Positions 5,516-6,169 of a stretch of 6,169 bases of DNA are shown piece by piece. Both the position numbers and the translations under genes were made by a program. How positions within the stretch are numbered: position 1 is the stretch's first letter; each line of letters begins with the position of its first letter. The DNA is from Pseudomonadota bacterium (lineage in GTDB: Bacteria > Pseudomonadota > Alphaproteobacteria > Rhodobacterales > Rhodobacteraceae). The notes beneath the pieces were generated by a model, which did not search any database, had not been told where the DNA came from, and was given only the letters and a program-made list of their open reading frames with translations. The stretch lies in contig JACZTQ010000199.1 in assembly GCA_022573605.1 (NCBI GenBank), positions 1 to 6,169 on the forward strand, given 5' to 3'.

Positions 5516-5548
5516 GGCGGACATGCTTGTCCGCCCTACCGGGCGGCG
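5503..5548. repeat. GTAG-headed perfect palindrome at the end of ccmI
   Basis: Perfect 21-bp arms (5503-5523 and 5528-5548) flank a TGCT loop. Within them GTAG (5512-5515) and CTAC (5536-5539) bracket GGCGGACA-tgct-TGTCCGCC, so the unit has REP-like GTAG heads at both ends. The TAG of the left head (5513-5515) is the ccmI stop codon. It probably also acts as a transcription terminator or 3'-end stabiliser for ccmI; no T-tract follows. Confidence 0.75.
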
Positions 5549-5796
5549 CCGCGTCCGGGACAGTGCGGATTGCCCGGCCGGGCGGGAGCGGGGTGTGAAA
5601 GAGGGGACGCCCACATGTGGGCGATAGTTAAGTAGTTGAAAATATTAGATTTCTCAAAAACAGGATTGGAAAACTGCGCGCGCATTTTCAGGTTGGAGCA
5701 AATTCCACCCAGGTAGAGTTGCTGTCCACGTTGTCATTGCCGGATCCCGGGCCGGGTCCTGGATCAAGTCCGGGGCAGGCTTTGTCTCGATCGAAT
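5549..5796. other. Non-coding spacer between convergent ccmI and hemA
   Basis: No credible gene is seen. About 5624-5720 is AT-rich. It holds a perfect 16-bp palindrome without a loop, CGCCCACATGTGGGCG (5608-5623), which could be a protein-binding site. It also holds a near-palindrome with core TGCGCGCGCA (5675-5684), flanked by GAAAA and TTTTC, which could form a weak hairpin followed by T residues. About 5737-5776 resembles the CCGGG...TCAAG...CCGG intergenic repeats common in alphaproteobacteria, with a partial inverted counterpart at 5876-5887. Confidence 0.5.
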
Positions 5797-5869
5797 CGTA
5801 GGGTGCGCATTTTGCGCACCGTTCAAGAGGTTTGGCCGCGACGACGGTGCGCAGGATGCGCACCCTACG
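5797..5869. repeat. Two-headed REP-type element (BIME-like), copy 2
   Basis: A 73-bp unit with the same two heads as copy 1: GTAG 5798-5801 plus GGTGCGCA-ttt-TGCGCACC (5802-5820), and GGTGCGCA-gga-TGCGCACC (5846-5864) plus CTAC 5865-5868. The two loops, TTT and GGA, are identical to those of copy 1 in the same order. The centre begins GTTCAAGAG, as in copy 1, and then diverges. It lacks the 13-bp internal duplication of copy 1. It starts 45 nt beyond the hemA stop and may protect or terminate the hemA transcript. Confidence 0.8.
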
Positions 5870-5914
5870 CTGGATGCCGGGCTTGACGCGGGTCGGGGCC
5901 GGCGCGATCCGGTC

Positions 5915-6169
5915 TCAGCCCTTGAACGGTATCTCCAGCTCCCGCCAGACCTCGACCAGCGCCGCGACCAGCCGCTCGATCATCGCGTCGCTGTGAACCG
6001 GCGAGGGCGTGATCCGCAGCCGCTCGGTGCCGCGCGGCACGGTCGGGTAGTTGATCGGCTGGATGTAGATATCAAAGCGGCTCATCAGCAGGTCGGTGGC
6101 GCGCTTGCAGGTGACCGGGTCGCCGACCAGCAGCGGCACGATATGGGTCTCGGACGCCATCACCGGCAG
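5915..6169 (-). CDS. hemA: 5-aminolevulinate synthase, C-terminal 84 residues (5' end outside window)
   Basis: This is the C-terminus of the PLP enzyme that condenses glycine and succinyl-CoA to 5-aminolevulinate, the committed step of heme synthesis by the C4 (Shemin) route. The frame is open to the window edge (CTG CCG GTG ATG...), so the start lies beyond 6169. The run LPVMASETHIVPLLVGDP, then INYPTVPRGTERLRITPSP and HSDAMIERLV, is the nearly invariant end of ALAS. The YPTVPRGTE loop covers the active site, and the arginine of RLR corresponds to the one that binds the glycine carboxylate in studied enzymes. The protein ends EIPFKG. It converges on ccmI, with a REP-type repeat just beyond its stop. 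The closest alternative, KBL/BioF-type alpha-oxoamine synthases, lacks this exact signature. Confidence 0.95.
   Translation of the reverse strand: MPVMASETHIVPLLVGDPVTCKRATDLLMSRFDIYIQPINYPTVPRGTERLRITPSPVHSDAMIERLVAALVEVWRELEIPFKG

Noticed and set aside
4133..5614. 493-codon open frame on the - strand
   Set aside because: It is antisense to ccmI, which has clear family features. The predicted product is Arg/Gln/Gly-rich and runs through the palindrome and intergenic DNA.
5654..5863. Short - strand ORF, and a similar one at 794-1048, sharing a CAKCAPY peptide
   Set aside because: The shared peptide is simply the translated head of the two REP-type repeats; the frames have no other support.

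Overview
The window reads as a GC-rich chromosomal segment of an alphaproteobacterium. The best taxonomic evidence is the C-terminus of a C4-pathway 5-aminolevulinate synthase (hemA) at the right edge, together with a CcmI/CycH-type cytochrome c maturation protein. Nothing in the sequence fixes the genus. I see no plasmid, phage or insertion-sequence genes.

Layout: (1) 1-887, + strand, the 3' part of a gamma-glutamyltransferase-like Ntn hydrolase. (2) 888-1233, a spacer with a hairpin, a two-headed REP-type repeat and an AT-rich promoter island. (3) 1234-1923, + strand, an exported tetraheme cytochrome c. (4) 1924-1957, a strong hairpin between convergent genes. (5) 4018 down to 1968, - strand, two adjoining triheme cytochrome c reading frames. 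They look like the halves of one six-domain protein, separated by a -1 shift at a run of nine A residues. (6) 4019-4324, a divergent control region. (7) 4325-5515, + strand, ccmI. (8) 5503-5914, a convergent spacer rich in palindromes, including a second copy of the REP-type repeat. (9) 5915-6169, - strand, the 3' end of hemA.

The right four fifths of the window has a heme theme. HemA makes the first committed heme precursor, CcmI helps deliver apocytochromes for heme attachment, and the cytochrome frames carry ten CxxCH sites in total (four plus six). The cytochromes are probably periplasmic electron carriers, but no terminal oxidase, reductase or dehydrogenase partner lies in the window, so the pathway is unknown.

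Main points for a second look are: the split hexaheme cytochrome at the A9 tract; loss of the classical gamma-glutamyl-binding residues in the GGT-like protein; and a family of GTAG-headed palindromes, one of which supplies the stop codon of ccmI. I do not see a wholly new defence or mobile system here.
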